Shown here: positions 43,928-53,807 of the stretch, in pieces
How the letters are laid out: every line of letters starts with the position of its first letter
Position numbering within the stretch: the first letter of the stretch is position 1
Assembly (NCBI RefSeq): GCF_011759375.1
Contig: NZ_JAARML010000004.1
Span: forward strand, 310,001 to 374,000
Direction: 5' to 3'
Origin: Paraflavitalea devenefica
Lineage (GTDB): Bacteria > Bacteroidota > Bacteroidia > Chitinophagales > Chitinophagaceae
Length of the DNA stretch: 64,000 nt
The notes under the pieces: generated by a model
Told to the model about the DNA's origin: nothing
Seen by the model: only the letters and a program-made list of their open reading frames with translations
Databases searched by the model: none
Translations under genes and position numbers: made by a program

Positions 43928-46330
43928 ATGTTCAGCAACTACATCAAGATCGCGTGGCGCAACCTGTGGAAACACAAAGTGTTTGCCGTGATCCTTATCT
44001 TTGGTATGGCCATTGCTTTTACGGCAGCATTGCTGCTGTCGCTCACGGCGTATCATGAACTGTCGTACGACCAGTTCCACACGAATAAAAAGCACCTTTA
44101 CCAGCTTTACTTTGATGAGCAAAAGGATGCCAGCTCTTCCATGGCCATTCCCGTTGCCCCGGCCTTAAAAGCGGAATATGCCGATGTTAAATACATTACC
44201 CGCTATGGCAGTACTGCGCATGGCATGGTGCGGTACAACAACAAAGAGATGGACCTGAATGTCCGTGCAGTTGATCCCGACTTCCTGCGGATGTTCACCT
44301 TTCCCATCACTGCGGGCAATGACAAAACACCCCTGCACGACCTGAACAATCTTGTGATCACGGAGCATTGCGCGCAGGTATTATTTGATAAAGAAGATCC
44401 CCTGGGCAAAACCGTTGAAATGAGAGCAGGTGATACCTGGGAACCCTTTACCGTAACAGCCGTTGCCAAAGACTTTCCCAACAACTCCAGCTTTACGTTC
44501 GACATCCTGGCCCGGTTTGAGCATTTCCCGGCTTACAAAGAATTGCAAAATGTATGGGATTCGGAAAACCATGAGGTGTTTGTACAACTGCAGGACAACG
44601 TACAACAGGCTGCTTTTGAAAAGCGGCTATTCCCTTTTATCAATAAGTATTACGCCGATAAGCTCAGCAGCATGAAACGGGATGGCGCCCAACCCGATAA
44701 AGAAGGGCAGCTCCTGCGACTGCGCACGATACCTTTTGCGGATATTCATTTCAGGGGAGAAAGCGGCACCGGCGCCGGCGTCAGCAAATTCTATCCTTAC
44801 CTGCTGCTCATCATCAGCGGGTTTATCTTATTCATAGCCTGCGTCAACTTTGTGAACCTTTCCCTGGCCCGCTCCTTCACCCGCTCCAAAGAAATAGGTA
44901 TCCGGAAGGTGATGGGCGCCCTGCGCTGGCAGCTCATTTCCCAGTTCTGGGGCGAAGCACTGATCGTAAGCGGGCTGGCATTGATCGCCGGGCTTGGTAT
45001 GGCGTACCTGTTATTGCCTTATTACAAACAGGTCTTTTACCAGGCCATGTCGGCAGACATGCTGCGCTCTCCCAGGCTGATCGCTTATATATTGGGCGGC
45101 TTCCTGCTCATCACCTTATTTGCCGGCGGTTATCCTGCCTGGATGGTATCGGCCTTTAAGACCATTGAAACGGTAAAAGGGAAACTACCCGTCGGCCGGT
45201 CGAACCGCGTACGCAATACCCTCATGGTAGTACAGTTCGTACTCTCTTCTTTGCTTATCATTTGCACGCTCATCGTATGGCAGCAGATTAACTACCTGCG
45301 TACCAAACCGCTGGGCTATAATAAGCAACAGGTGATCAGCCTGCCCGTTGGCGCCACCATGGACCCGGAAAAAGCACTGTCCCTGATGCGTGACCGCCTG
45401 GCGGAAGAACCCCGCATTGTGAGCGTAACAGCTACCGATATGAATATGGGCCGCGGGCGCGATGGCTCCTCCTCTACTTCCATGATGGGATTTGACTATA
45501 AGAACAAAGGCATTAAAACTCACTGGCTGCGGATAGATTATGATTACCTGAAAACGATGGGCATTCAACTGCTGTCCGGCCGTGATTTCTCCCGCAGCTA
45601 TGGCATGGATACAGCGGGTGTGCTCATCAATGAGACCATGGCAAAGCAACTGGGTGAGAAAGATCCGCTTACGGCAGTACTGCCTCTCGATGGCTCACAA
45701 CTGCGGGTGCTGGGCGTGGTGAAAGACTTTCACTTCAAATCCCTGCACCGGGAGCTGGCCCCGCTCACCATGGTGGTGCGCCCCAACTGGCCGGTATCGT
45801 ACCTCTTCATCCGTGTGCAGCCCGGTAACCTGCCGGCCTCTATGGAGGTAATTCAAAAAGCATGGAAGGAAGTAAACCCCAAAGCGCCCTTCCTCGCCTC
45901 TTTCCTCGATGAGAATACCGACCGCACTTATAACAAAGAAACGCGGTTGTCCAAAATATTTATGAGTGGCGCTATACTGGCCATCCTCATTTCCTGCATG
46001 GGCCTTTTTGCGATTGCCCTGCTGGCCATCCTGCAACGCACCAAGGAGATCGGCATCCGCAAAGTGCTGGGCGCAAGCGTGCCCCATATTGTGGGCCTGG
46101 TATCCAGGGATTTTCTGCTCCTGGTGCTGGTGGCCATTGTCATCGCATCGCCCATTGCCTGGTATGCCATGCATAACTGGCTGCAGTCATTCTACTACCG
46201 GATCGGTATTTCCTGGTGGGTATTTGTACTGGCAGGTGTGATCGCCGTATTGATTGCCTTCATTACACTGAGTTTCCAATCGGTAAAAGCTGCCCTGCGG
46301 AATCCGGTGAATAGCCTTAGAAGTGAATAA
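43928..46330 (+). CDS. FtsX/MacB-type ABC permease 2
   Basis: This is an 800-residue permease with the same eight-TM, two-periplasmic-domain plan as its neighbours. The start FSNYIKIAWRNLWKHKVF precedes TM1. The first FtsX module (~290) reads LARSFTRSKEIGIRKVMGALRWQL and the second (~683) QRTKEIGIRKVLGASVPHIVGL. The second periplasmic domain has GRDFSRSYGMDTAGVLIN and VVKDFHFKSLH. The end is NPVNSLRSE, with Asn where the others have Lys. It lacks a heptad array downstream: permease 3 starts only 20 bp after its stop. Confidence 0.9.
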   Translation: MFSNYIKIAWRNLWKHKVFAVILIFGMAIAFTAALLLSLTAYHELSYDQFHTNKKHLYQLYFDEQKDASSSMAIPVAPALKAEYADVKYITRYGSTAHGMVRYNNKEMDLNVRAVDPDFLRMFTFPITAGNDKTPLHDLNNLVITEHCAQVLFDKEDPLGKTVEMRAGDTWEPFTVTAVAKDFPNNSSFTFDILARFEHFPAYKELQNVWDSENHEVFVQLQDNVQQAAFEKRLFPFINKYYADKLSSMKRDGAQPDKEGQLLRLRTIPFADIHFRGESGTGAGVSKFYPYLLLIISGFILFIACVNFVNLSLARSFTRSKEIGIRKVMGALRWQLISQFWGEALIVSGLALIAGLGMAYLLLPYYKQVFYQAMSADMLRSPRLIAYILGGFLLITLFAGGYPAWMVSAFKTIETVKGKLPVGRSNRVRNTLMVVQFVLSSLLIICTLIVWQQINYLRTKPLGYNKQQVISLPVGATMDPEKALSLMRDRLAEEPRIVSVTATDMNMGRGRDGSSSTSMMGFDYKNKGIKTHWLRIDYDYLKTMGIQLLSGRDFSRSYGMDTAGVLINETMAKQLGEKDPLTAVLPLDGSQLRVLGVVKDFHFKSLHRELAPLTMVVRPNWPVSYLFIRVQPGNLPASMEVIQKAWKEVNPKAPFLASFLDENTDRTYNKETRLSKIFMSGAILAILISCMGLFAIALLAILQRTKEIGIRKVLGASVPHIVGLVSRDFLLLVLVAIVIASPIAWYAMHNWLQSFYYRIGISWWVFVLAGVIAVLIAFITLSFQSVKAALRNPVNSLRSE

Positions 46331-46350
46331 CAAATAAAGAAAGGACAATA

Positions 46351-48714
46351 ATGCTTAAGAACTACTTCAAGACTGCCTGGAGAAATTTGTGGAAGAACCG
46401 CTTCTACAGTTCCATCAACCTGCTGGGCCTTTCCGTAGGACTGGCAGTAGGTCTTATTATCCTGTTGTGGGTAAAGGACGAGCTGAGCTATGACCGCTTT
46501 CATGCCGATGCCCCCAACATTTACCGGGTGATCGCCCATCTTGGCACCGGCAGCTCCAAACAGTCCTGGGATGGTGTGCCCGCACCCATTGGCGCCTATG
46601 GCAAAACCCAGGTACCCGAAGTAAAAGAAACGGCGCGTGTAATAAGCAACTATGACTACTCTGTGTTCCAATATGGCGACAAGCAATTCAAAGAAAGCAG
46701 GACAGCTTATATTGACCCTTCTTTCTTTACCATTTTCGACTTTACCATCATCAGCGGCAACAAAGCCAAACTTTTTCCCGATAATAATTCCATCCTTATT
46801 ACCACCAGCACTGCCCAAAAATACTTTGGCCAGGAAAATCCCATTGGCAAAGTGATCCGGGCCGATAATAAAGAAGACTTTACCGTACAGGGTGTAATAG
46901 CCGATTTCCCGGCCAACAGTACCCTGCAATATGATATGCTGTTTTCGATCGACCGCTTTGCAAAGCAATACACCGGTAAAGATTTCTGGAAATCCATGAA
47001 TGAAGACTGGGGCAATTACTATAGCGCTACTTATTTGCAAATCAACCCCGGCGCTTCCACCGCAGCCGTTGAGAAAAAACTTACCCGGATACAACATACA
47101 CACCACCCCGATTCAAAGAATACAAATTATGGATTGCAGCCGCTCAGCAAACTACACCTGTATGCGCCCGATGGCACCAGCAGCGCCATGCAAATGGTAA
47201 AGATATTTTTTATAGTGGCCGTCCTTCTGCTGCTCATCGCCTGCATTAACTATGTAAACCTTTCCACCGCCCGTTCCATGCTGCGCGCCAAAGAGGTAAG
47301 CGTACGCAAGATCATTGGCGCTGCCAAACTGCACTTGTTCCTTCAGTTCATTGTAGAAACCCTCATCCTGTTCACCCTGGCCACCCTGCTGGCTATCGTG
47401 ATCATCTATGCCCTGCTGCCTTTTTACAATAGCCTGGCCGGCAAGAACAGTTCTTTCCGGTTACTGGATGCAGGTGTATGGACCACCATCGGCATTACCA
47501 TTCTGGGTACCCTGATAGCCTCCTCGATCTACCCTGCTTTACTGCTAAGCTCCTTTAAACCGATCCTGGCCTTAAAGGGGAAATTAGGAATGGGCCTGGG
47601 CAATACCCGCTTCCGGCAGGTGCTGGTAGTAACACAGTTCTCCTTTTCGGTCATCCTTATTATCGGCACATTGGTTATCGGACGGCAGATGCGGTTCATC
47701 AGGGATAAAGAACTGGGATACGACAAGTCGCACGTATTTACCGTCAACATGCGGGATATGGAGCAGCACTTTGAAGCGGTAAAAGCAGAGCTGCTACAAC
47801 AACCCGGCATTACCGGCATCGCATCGGCCAACCATACTATTGTGCAGTTGAGCAGCACCACCGGCGATACCGACTGGGAAGGCAAAGATCCCAATAGCAG
47901 CTTTATGATCCATCCCATGGCCATTGACGCACAATTCATCCCGCAGATGAAACTGGAATTTGCAGCGGGCCACAACTTCCGGGGTGATAACACCGATTCG
48001 GCCAAGATCATTCTCAACGAAACAGCCGTGCGGGAAGCGGGCATTAAAGATCCTATTGGGAAATGGTTCACACTGTGGGATACGAAGGCACAGATCGTTG
48101 GGGTGTTAAAAGACTTTCATGCAGCCTCCCTTAAAACCAAAATAGAGCCCATTGCTTTGTACTATAAACCCGCCAGCTACCTGATGTATGTACGGACCTC
48201 TGGTGAGGACGTGGCAAAGGCCGTTGCTGCCGTAGAGAAAAAATGGAAACAGTACAATGCAGGCTTTCCGTTTGAATACCGTTTCCTGGACGATACCTAT
48301 GACCGCCTGTACAGGTCGGACCAGCAGACCGGTAAATTGTTCAATGTGTTTGCCGGCATTGCTATCATCATCTCCTGCCTGGGCCTGTTTGGACTGGCTA
48401 CTTATACAGCGCAGGTAAAGACCCGCGAGATCGGCATCCGCAAAGTGCTGGGCGCCTCTGTAACTGCTATCACCAGTCTCCTGGCCAGGGACTTTGTGAA
48501 ACTGGTGCTCATCGCCATTGTGATCGCCTCGCCCATTGCCTGGCTGGCAATGGACAAGTGGCTGCAAAACTTTGTATACCGTACCCATATTAGTCCGGTC
48601 CTGTTTATACTGGCCGGCATCATTGCATTGATCATCGCATTGGCTACCGTGAGCTCGCAGGCCATCAGGGCCGCGCTGACCAACCCGGTGAAGAGTTTGA
48701 AAAGCAGCGAGTAG
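46351..48714 (+). CDS. FtsX/MacB-type ABC permease 3
   Basis: This is a 787-residue permease. The start LKNYFKTAWRNLWKNRFYSS precedes TM1. The first FtsX module has ARSMLRAKEVSVRKIIGAAKLHL (Ser for Gly in the coupling motif) and the second VKTREIGIRKVLGASVTAITSL. The end is NPVKSLKSSE, a variant of the common LRSE end, and the last codons and the TAG stop form the first unit of the downstream heptad array. It is probably translated with permease 2, 20 bp upstream. Confidence 0.9.
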   Translation: MLKNYFKTAWRNLWKNRFYSSINLLGLSVGLAVGLIILLWVKDELSYDRFHADAPNIYRVIAHLGTGSSKQSWDGVPAPIGAYGKTQVPEVKETARVISNYDYSVFQYGDKQFKESRTAYIDPSFFTIFDFTIISGNKAKLFPDNNSILITTSTAQKYFGQENPIGKVIRADNKEDFTVQGVIADFPANSTLQYDMLFSIDRFAKQYTGKDFWKSMNEDWGNYYSATYLQINPGASTAAVEKKLTRIQHTHHPDSKNTNYGLQPLSKLHLYAPDGTSSAMQMVKIFFIVAVLLLLIACINYVNLSTARSMLRAKEVSVRKIIGAAKLHLFLQFIVETLILFTLATLLAIVIIYALLPFYNSLAGKNSSFRLLDAGVWTTIGITILGTLIASSIYPALLLSSFKPILALKGKLGMGLGNTRFRQVLVVTQFSFSVILIIGTLVIGRQMRFIRDKELGYDKSHVFTVNMRDMEQHFEAVKAELLQQPGITGIASANHTIVQLSSTTGDTDWEGKDPNSSFMIHPMAIDAQFIPQMKLEFAAGHNFRGDNTDSAKIILNETAVREAGIKDPIGKWFTLWDTKAQIVGVLKDFHAASLKTKIEPIALYYKPASYLMYVRTSGEDVAKAVAAVEKKWKQYNAGFPFEYRFLDDTYDRLYRSDQQTGKLFNVFAGIAIIISCLGLFGLATYTAQVKTREIGIRKVLGASVTAITSLLARDFVKLVLIAIVIASPIAWLAMDKWLQNFVYRTHISPVLFILAGIIALIIALATVSSQAIRAALTNPVKSLKSSE

Positions 48715-48774
48715 CGAATGGCGAGTAGCAAGTGGGACGATGCGGGCACTAGCCACTAGCCATTTACAACTAGC
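48707..48774. repeat. Inverted heptad array after permease 3 (unit GCGAGTG-like)
   Basis: Left units GCGAGTA, GCGAATG, GCGAGTA, GCAAGTG (48707-48734), a 12-nt loop, and right units CACTAGC, CACTAGC, CATTTAC, AACTAGC (48747-48774) give a 28-bp imperfect stem. The first left unit contains part of the permease 3 stop codon (48712-48714). This copy differs slightly from the three identical copies downstream. Confidence 0.8.
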
Positions 48775-48819
48775 TGTTTACTCATCAGGTAAGAATAACT
48801 GACAATAAAATAGCTAATC

Positions 48820-51192
48820 GTGATAAAGAACTATTTCAAAACCGCTTTCCGCAACCTGCTCAAAGGCAGGATGTATTCCGTGATCAACATCCTGGGCCTT
48901 GCCACCGGCATGGCCATTGCATTGCTGATCGGTTTATGGATATGGGATGAACTGTCGTACAACAAGTACCACCGCAACTATGACCGGCTGGCGCAGATCA
49001 TGACCACCCAAACCTTCAATGGTGAAACGGGTACCGGCCCGGCCGTATCCATCGCCCTCGGTATGGAGTTGCGCAACAAGTACACGGACGACTTTAAAAA
49101 AGTATCGCTCGCTACGTGGAACTTCGGCCATATCCTGGCGGTAGGTGATAAAAAGATCACTAAAAACGGCATGTGGGTGCAGCCTGAATTTCCTGCCATG
49201 TTTGGCCTGAAGATGGTGAAAGGCAGTATCGATGGCTTAAAAGATCCTTCCTCGGCCCTGCTGGCAGAGTCGCTGGCCAAAGCGCTTTTTGGCAACACCG
49301 ACCCGATAGGCAAAACAGTGAAGTTCGACAATAAGATCGACATGAAGGTAGCAGGCGTGTATGAAGACCTCCCACGCAATACATCGCTGTATGAAACCAG
49401 GCTGCTGATCCCCTGGGATAAATACATTACTTCAGAGTCGTGGCTGAAAGAAGCATCTACACAGTGGGGCAATCATTCCTGGCAGCTATTTGTACAGCTT
49501 AATGATAAGGCTGACATCAAAAAAGCAGCATCAAAGATCAGGGATATCGCCCGCCAGCACTTCAAGGAAGGTGATGAACGCGGTGTGATACATCCTATGA
49601 GCAATTGGCGGCTGTACGGCAAATTCACGAATGGCAAAACCGATGGCGGCCGTATCACCTTTGTTTGGCTGTTTGGCATCATTGGCGTATTTGTATTGCT
49701 GCTGGCCTGCATCAACTTCATGAACCTGTCTACTGCCAGAAGTGAAAAGCGCGCAAGAGAAGTGGGCATCCGCAAAACAATGGGTTCCCTGCGCAGCCAG
49801 CTCATCGGGCAGTTCCTCGGCGAATCCATCATCGTAGCCTTCGTCGCCTTTATCTTATCCATTGGCCTCGCATTGCTCTCCCTGTCCTTCTTCAATGGCC
49901 TGGCCGATAAAGAAGTCAGCCTGCCCTGGAGCAATCCCATCTTCTGGCTGATGGCCCTGGCCTTTACCGTATTTACTGGTATCATATCCGGCAGTTATCC
50001 GGCTTTCTACCTCTCCCGCTTTGACCCGGTGAAAGTGCTTAAGGGTACTTTCAAGGCCGGACGCTTTTCGGCCTTACCGCGCAAGATACTGGTCGTAGTA
50101 CAGTTCACGGTATCCATCGCACTCATCATAGGCACCATCATTGTTTTCCGGCAGATACAATATGCCAAGAGTCGCCCCGTAGGATATACCCGCGAAGGGC
50201 TCATCACCGTTCGTATCAATACAGACCAACTTTATGGACACTATGACGCCCTCCGCGGCGACCTGCTGGCAACCGGTGTAGTAGAGAATATGGGCGAATC
50301 AAACAGTCCCTCCACTGATATCTATAGCAACCAGATCGGCTTTGAATGGAAGGGAAAAGATCCCAACGCCGTCCCCCTCTTTGGCATAGTGGCCGTAACC
50401 CACGATTTTGGAAAGACCATCGGTTGGCAGATCAGGGAAGGGCGCGATTTCTCCCGGAATTATTCTACCGATACCGGCCAGATCATCCTCAATGAGGCCG
50501 GCGTGAAACTCACCGGTTTCAAAGATCCTGTAGGACAGGTCATAAAATGGAACGACAAAGACCGTATGGTGATCGGTGTTGTAAAAGATATGGTCATGGA
50601 ATCACCCTATGTTCCTGCAATGCCAACTGTTTTCTACCTCGATTACGGTTGGACCGGCGTGATCACCATACGCATCAAGCCTGCCATACCCATAAGGGAA
50701 GCAGTGAGCAAACTGGAGCCGGTATTTAAACAATACAATCCGGGCAGCCCGTTCGAATACGAGTTTACCGATGAAGAATACGCCAAAAAATTCTCAGATG
50801 AAGAAAGGATCGGAAACCTCGCCACCTTCTTTGCCATACTCGCCGTATTTATCTCCTGCCTCGGGCTGTTTGGACTGGCGTCCTTCGTAGCCGAACGCCG
50901 CACCAAGGAGATCGGTGTAAGGAAAGTGCTGGGTGCCTCGGTCATGAACATCTGGCAAATGCTGTCCAAAGACTTTGTGTCGCTGGTCATCATTTCCTGC
51001 ATCATCGCCATTCCCATTGCCTGGTATGTGCTGCACCAGTGGCTACAACAATATGAGTACCGTACGCCTATATCCTGGTGGATATTTACCATCGCAGGGC
51101 TGGGCGCCATGGCCATCGCGTTGCTTACGGTGAGCTTCCAGGCAGTAAGGGCTGCATTGAGTAACCCGGTGAAGAGCCTGAGAAGTGAGTAG
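48820..51192 (+). CDS. FtsX/MacB-type ABC permease 4 (tandem duplicate of 5)
   Basis: This is a 790-residue permease starting with GTG (GTGATAAAGAAC). The N-terminus IKNYFKTAFRNLLKGRMYS leads into TM1 (~18-42). The first FtsX module has ARSEKRAREVGIRKTMGSLRSQLIGQF, followed by TM RKILVVVQFTVSIALIIGTI (~430). The second periplasmic domain has GRDFSRNYSTDTGQIILNE and the second FtsX module RRTKEIGVRKVLGASVMNIWQ. It ends NPVKSLRSE. It is colinear without gaps with permease 5 and roughly 80-85% identical by eye; the start-to-start distance of 2494 bp is repeated exactly by the next unit. It follows a heptad spacer of 105 bp. Confidence 0.9.
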   Translation: MIKNYFKTAFRNLLKGRMYSVINILGLATGMAIALLIGLWIWDELSYNKYHRNYDRLAQIMTTQTFNGETGTGPAVSIALGMELRNKYTDDFKKVSLATWNFGHILAVGDKKITKNGMWVQPEFPAMFGLKMVKGSIDGLKDPSSALLAESLAKALFGNTDPIGKTVKFDNKIDMKVAGVYEDLPRNTSLYETRLLIPWDKYITSESWLKEASTQWGNHSWQLFVQLNDKADIKKAASKIRDIARQHFKEGDERGVIHPMSNWRLYGKFTNGKTDGGRITFVWLFGIIGVFVLLLACINFMNLSTARSEKRAREVGIRKTMGSLRSQLIGQFLGESIIVAFVAFILSIGLALLSLSFFNGLADKEVSLPWSNPIFWLMALAFTVFTGIISGSYPAFYLSRFDPVKVLKGTFKAGRFSALPRKILVVVQFTVSIALIIGTIIVFRQIQYAKSRPVGYTREGLITVRINTDQLYGHYDALRGDLLATGVVENMGESNSPSTDIYSNQIGFEWKGKDPNAVPLFGIVAVTHDFGKTIGWQIREGRDFSRNYSTDTGQIILNEAGVKLTGFKDPVGQVIKWNDKDRMVIGVVKDMVMESPYVPAMPTVFYLDYGWTGVITIRIKPAIPIREAVSKLEPVFKQYNPGSPFEYEFTDEEYAKKFSDEERIGNLATFFAILAVFISCLGLFGLASFVAERRTKEIGVRKVLGASVMNIWQMLSKDFVSLVIISCIIAIPIAWYVLHQWLQQYEYRTPISWWIFTIAGLGAMAIALLTVSFQAVRAALSNPVKSLRSE

Positions 51193-51200
51193 TGAAGAAG

Positions 51201-51268
51201 GCAAGTGGTGAGTGGCAAGTAGCGAGTGGGACGATGCAGGCACTAGCCACTAGCCATTTACCACTAGC
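51201..51268. repeat. Inverted heptad array after permease 4
   Basis: Left units GCAAGTG, GTGAGTG, GCAAGTA, GCGAGTG (51201-51228), loop GGACGATGCAGG, right units CACTAGC, CACTAGC, CATTTAC, CACTAGC (51241-51268). Positions 51208-51271 are identical over 64 nt to the copies after permeases 5 and 7. Confidence 0.85.
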
Positions 51269-51313
51269 CGCAGACCTATCAGGTAAGAATAACTGACAAT
51301 AAAATAACTAATC

Positions 51314-53686
51314 GTGATAAAGAACTATTTCAAAACCGCTTTCCGCAACCTGCTCAAGGGCAGGATGTATTCCGTGATCAACATCCTGGGCCTTGCCACC
51401 GGCATGGCCATTGCCTTGCTCATTGGCTTATGGATATGGGATGAGCTATCCTTCAACAGGTACCACCGCAACCATGAACGGCTGGCGCAGGTGATGACCA
51501 CCCAAACTTTTAATGGCGAAACGGGTACGGGCCGTGCCGTTTCCGTCCCGCTGGGTTATGAACTCCGCAACAAGTATACGGCCGACTTTAAATATGTGTC
51601 TATGGCCTCCTGGAATTTTGACCATATCCTGGCGGTGGGCGATAAAAAGATTACAGAAGGGGGCATGTGGGTACAACCGGAGTTCCCAAAAATGCTTTCC
51701 CTGAAAATGGTGAAAGGCAGCCAGGACGGTTTAAAAGACCCTTCTTCTGCCCTGCTGGCCCAATCAGTGGCCAAAGCATTGTTTGGCGATACCGATCCGA
51801 TCGGTAAAACCGTGAAGTTCGACAACAATACTGACCTCAAAGTGGCGGGTGTGTACGAAGACCTGCCCCGTAATACAACACTGAACGAAACCAAACTCCT
51901 TATTCCCTGGGACAAATACGTTGCGAATGAAGAGTGGATGAAAAATGCCCAGACCCAGTGGGACAACCATTCCTGGCAGTTATTTGTACAGCTCAACGAT
52001 AACGTTGACTTTGATAAAACAACCGCGAAGATCAAAGGCATCGCCAGGCAGCATGTAAAGGAAGGCGATGAATACGCCTTACTGCATCCGATGGACAAAT
52101 GGCGGCTCTACAGCAAATTCACCAATGGGAAAGTGGATGGCGGCCGCATACAGTTTGTATGGCTCTTTGGCATCATCGGCATATTTGTATTGCTGCTGGC
52201 CTGTATCAACTTCATGAACCTGTCTACCGCCAGAAGTGAAAAACGTGCCCGTGAAGTAGGCATCCGCAAAACGATGGGTTCTCTACGCAGCCAGCTTATC
52301 GGGCAGTTCCTCGGTGAGTCCATCATTGTAGCTTTCATTGCTTTTGTCTTATCCATCGGCCTGGCATTGCTCTCCCTGTCCTTCTTCAATGGCCTGGCCG
52401 ATAAGGAAGTCAGCCTGCCCTGGTCGAACCCCTTCTTCTGGGGGATGGCATTGGTTTTCATCCTATTTACCGGTCTCATATCGGGCAGCTATCCGGCTTT
52501 CTACCTCTCCCGCTTTGACCCGGTAAAAGTGCTTAAGGGTACTTTCCGGGCCGGCCGCTTTGCCGCTTTACCCCGGAAAATACTGGTCGTAGTACAGTTC
52601 ACGGTATCCATCGCACTCATCATCGGCACCATCATTGTTTTCCGGCAGATACAATATGCCAAAAGCCGCCCGGTAGGTTATACGCGGGAAGGGCTTATTT
52701 CAATATCCATTAATACAAAGGAGCTGTATGGCCATTATGACGTTCTCCGGAACGACCTGCTGGCCACCGGTGTTGTAGCAGATATGGCTGAATCATCCAG
52801 CCCCACTACCAATGTTTGGAGCAACCAGATCGGCTTTGACTGGAAAGGCAAAGATCCTAATGCCGTACCGCTTTTCGGCACCATCGCAGTAACGCACGAT
52901 TTCGGCCATACCATCGGCTGGCAGATCAAGGAAGGGCGCGATTTCTCCCGGAATTATACGACCGATACCGGTCAGATCATCCTCAATGAAGCCGGCGTGA
53001 AACTCACCGGTTTCAAAGATCCTGTAGGACAAATGATCAAATGGAACGATAAAGACCGCATGGTGATCGGTGTTGTTAAAGACATGGTGATGGAATCGCC
53101 CTATACGCCGGTGAAACCCACCGTCTTTTTTCTCGAATATGGATGGGCCAATATCATCACCATACGCATAAAACCGACCGTGCCTGTACGGGAAGCGCTG
53201 GCTAAACTGGAACCTGTATTTAAAAGCCACAATCCGGGCAGCCCGTTTGAATATAAGTTCACGGATGAGCAATATGCCCAAAAATTTTCTGATGAGGAAC
53301 GTATCGGCAACCTCGCTACCTTCTTCGCCGTTCTGGCCGTCTTCATCTCCTGCCTCGGATTGTTTGGACTGGCTTCCTTTGTGGCGGAACGCCGCACCAA
53401 AGAGATCGGCGTACGCAAAGTACTGGGTGCCTCGGTCATGAATATCTGGCAAATGCTGTCCAAAGACTTTGTGTCGCTGGTCATCATTTCCTGCCTCATC
53501 GCTATTCCCATCGCCTGGTATGTACTGCACCAGTGGCTACAGCAATATGAATACCGTACCCCTATATCCTGGTGGATATTTACCATCGCGGGCGTGGGCG
53601 CCATGGCCATTGCTTTGCTTACGGTGAGCTTCCAAGCCATTAAAGCGGCCATCTCAAACCCTGTGAAGAGTTTGAGAAGTGAGTAG
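51314..53686 (+). CDS. FtsX/MacB-type ABC permease 5 (tandem duplicate of 4)
   Basis: This is a 790-residue permease starting with GTG, the closest paralogue of permease 4. The first 45 residues are identical, and the FtsX modules (ARSEKRAREVGIRKTMGSLRSQL and RRTKEIGVRKVLGASVMNIWQ) are the same. Differences cluster in the periplasmic parts, for example around residues 75-135, 190-260 and 480-500. This suggests that the membrane and ATPase-coupling parts are held constant while the substrate-contacting parts change. It ends NPVKSLRSE and is followed by a heptad spacer copy. Confidence 0.9.
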   Translation: MIKNYFKTAFRNLLKGRMYSVINILGLATGMAIALLIGLWIWDELSFNRYHRNHERLAQVMTTQTFNGETGTGRAVSVPLGYELRNKYTADFKYVSMASWNFDHILAVGDKKITEGGMWVQPEFPKMLSLKMVKGSQDGLKDPSSALLAQSVAKALFGDTDPIGKTVKFDNNTDLKVAGVYEDLPRNTTLNETKLLIPWDKYVANEEWMKNAQTQWDNHSWQLFVQLNDNVDFDKTTAKIKGIARQHVKEGDEYALLHPMDKWRLYSKFTNGKVDGGRIQFVWLFGIIGIFVLLLACINFMNLSTARSEKRAREVGIRKTMGSLRSQLIGQFLGESIIVAFIAFVLSIGLALLSLSFFNGLADKEVSLPWSNPFFWGMALVFILFTGLISGSYPAFYLSRFDPVKVLKGTFRAGRFAALPRKILVVVQFTVSIALIIGTIIVFRQIQYAKSRPVGYTREGLISISINTKELYGHYDVLRNDLLATGVVADMAESSSPTTNVWSNQIGFDWKGKDPNAVPLFGTIAVTHDFGHTIGWQIKEGRDFSRNYTTDTGQIILNEAGVKLTGFKDPVGQMIKWNDKDRMVIGVVKDMVMESPYTPVKPTVFFLEYGWANIITIRIKPTVPVREALAKLEPVFKSHNPGSPFEYKFTDEQYAQKFSDEERIGNLATFFAVLAVFISCLGLFGLASFVAERRTKEIGVRKVLGASVMNIWQMLSKDFVSLVIISCLIAIPIAWYVLHQWLQQYEYRTPISWWIFTIAGVGAMAIALLTVSFQAIKAAISNPVKSLRSE

Positions 53687-53695
53687 CGGAAGAAG

Positions 53696-53763
53696 GCAAG
53701 TGGTGAGTGGCAAGTAGCGAGTGGGACGATGCAGGCACTAGCCACTAGCCATTTACCACTAGC
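53696..53763. repeat. Inverted heptad array after permease 5
   Basis: The units are the same as after permease 4 (left arm 53696-53723, loop 53724-53735, right arm 53736-53763). The 64-nt core 53703-53766 is identical to the copies at 51208-51271 and 58714-58777. Confidence 0.85.
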
Positions 53764-53807
53764 CGCTGGCTCGTCAGGAAAGAATAACTAACAATAAAAC
53801 ACAAATC

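Larger units (their letters stand above)
48820..53807 (+). repeat. Tandem duplication, two units of 2494 bp
   Basis: Unit 1 (48820-51313) holds permease 4 plus its spacer, and unit 2 (51314-53807) holds permease 5 plus its spacer. Both are exactly 2494 bp, with genes of 790 codons and spacers of 121 bp. The spacers are nearly identical, while the genes have diverged mainly in the periplasmic domains. Confidence 0.85.
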
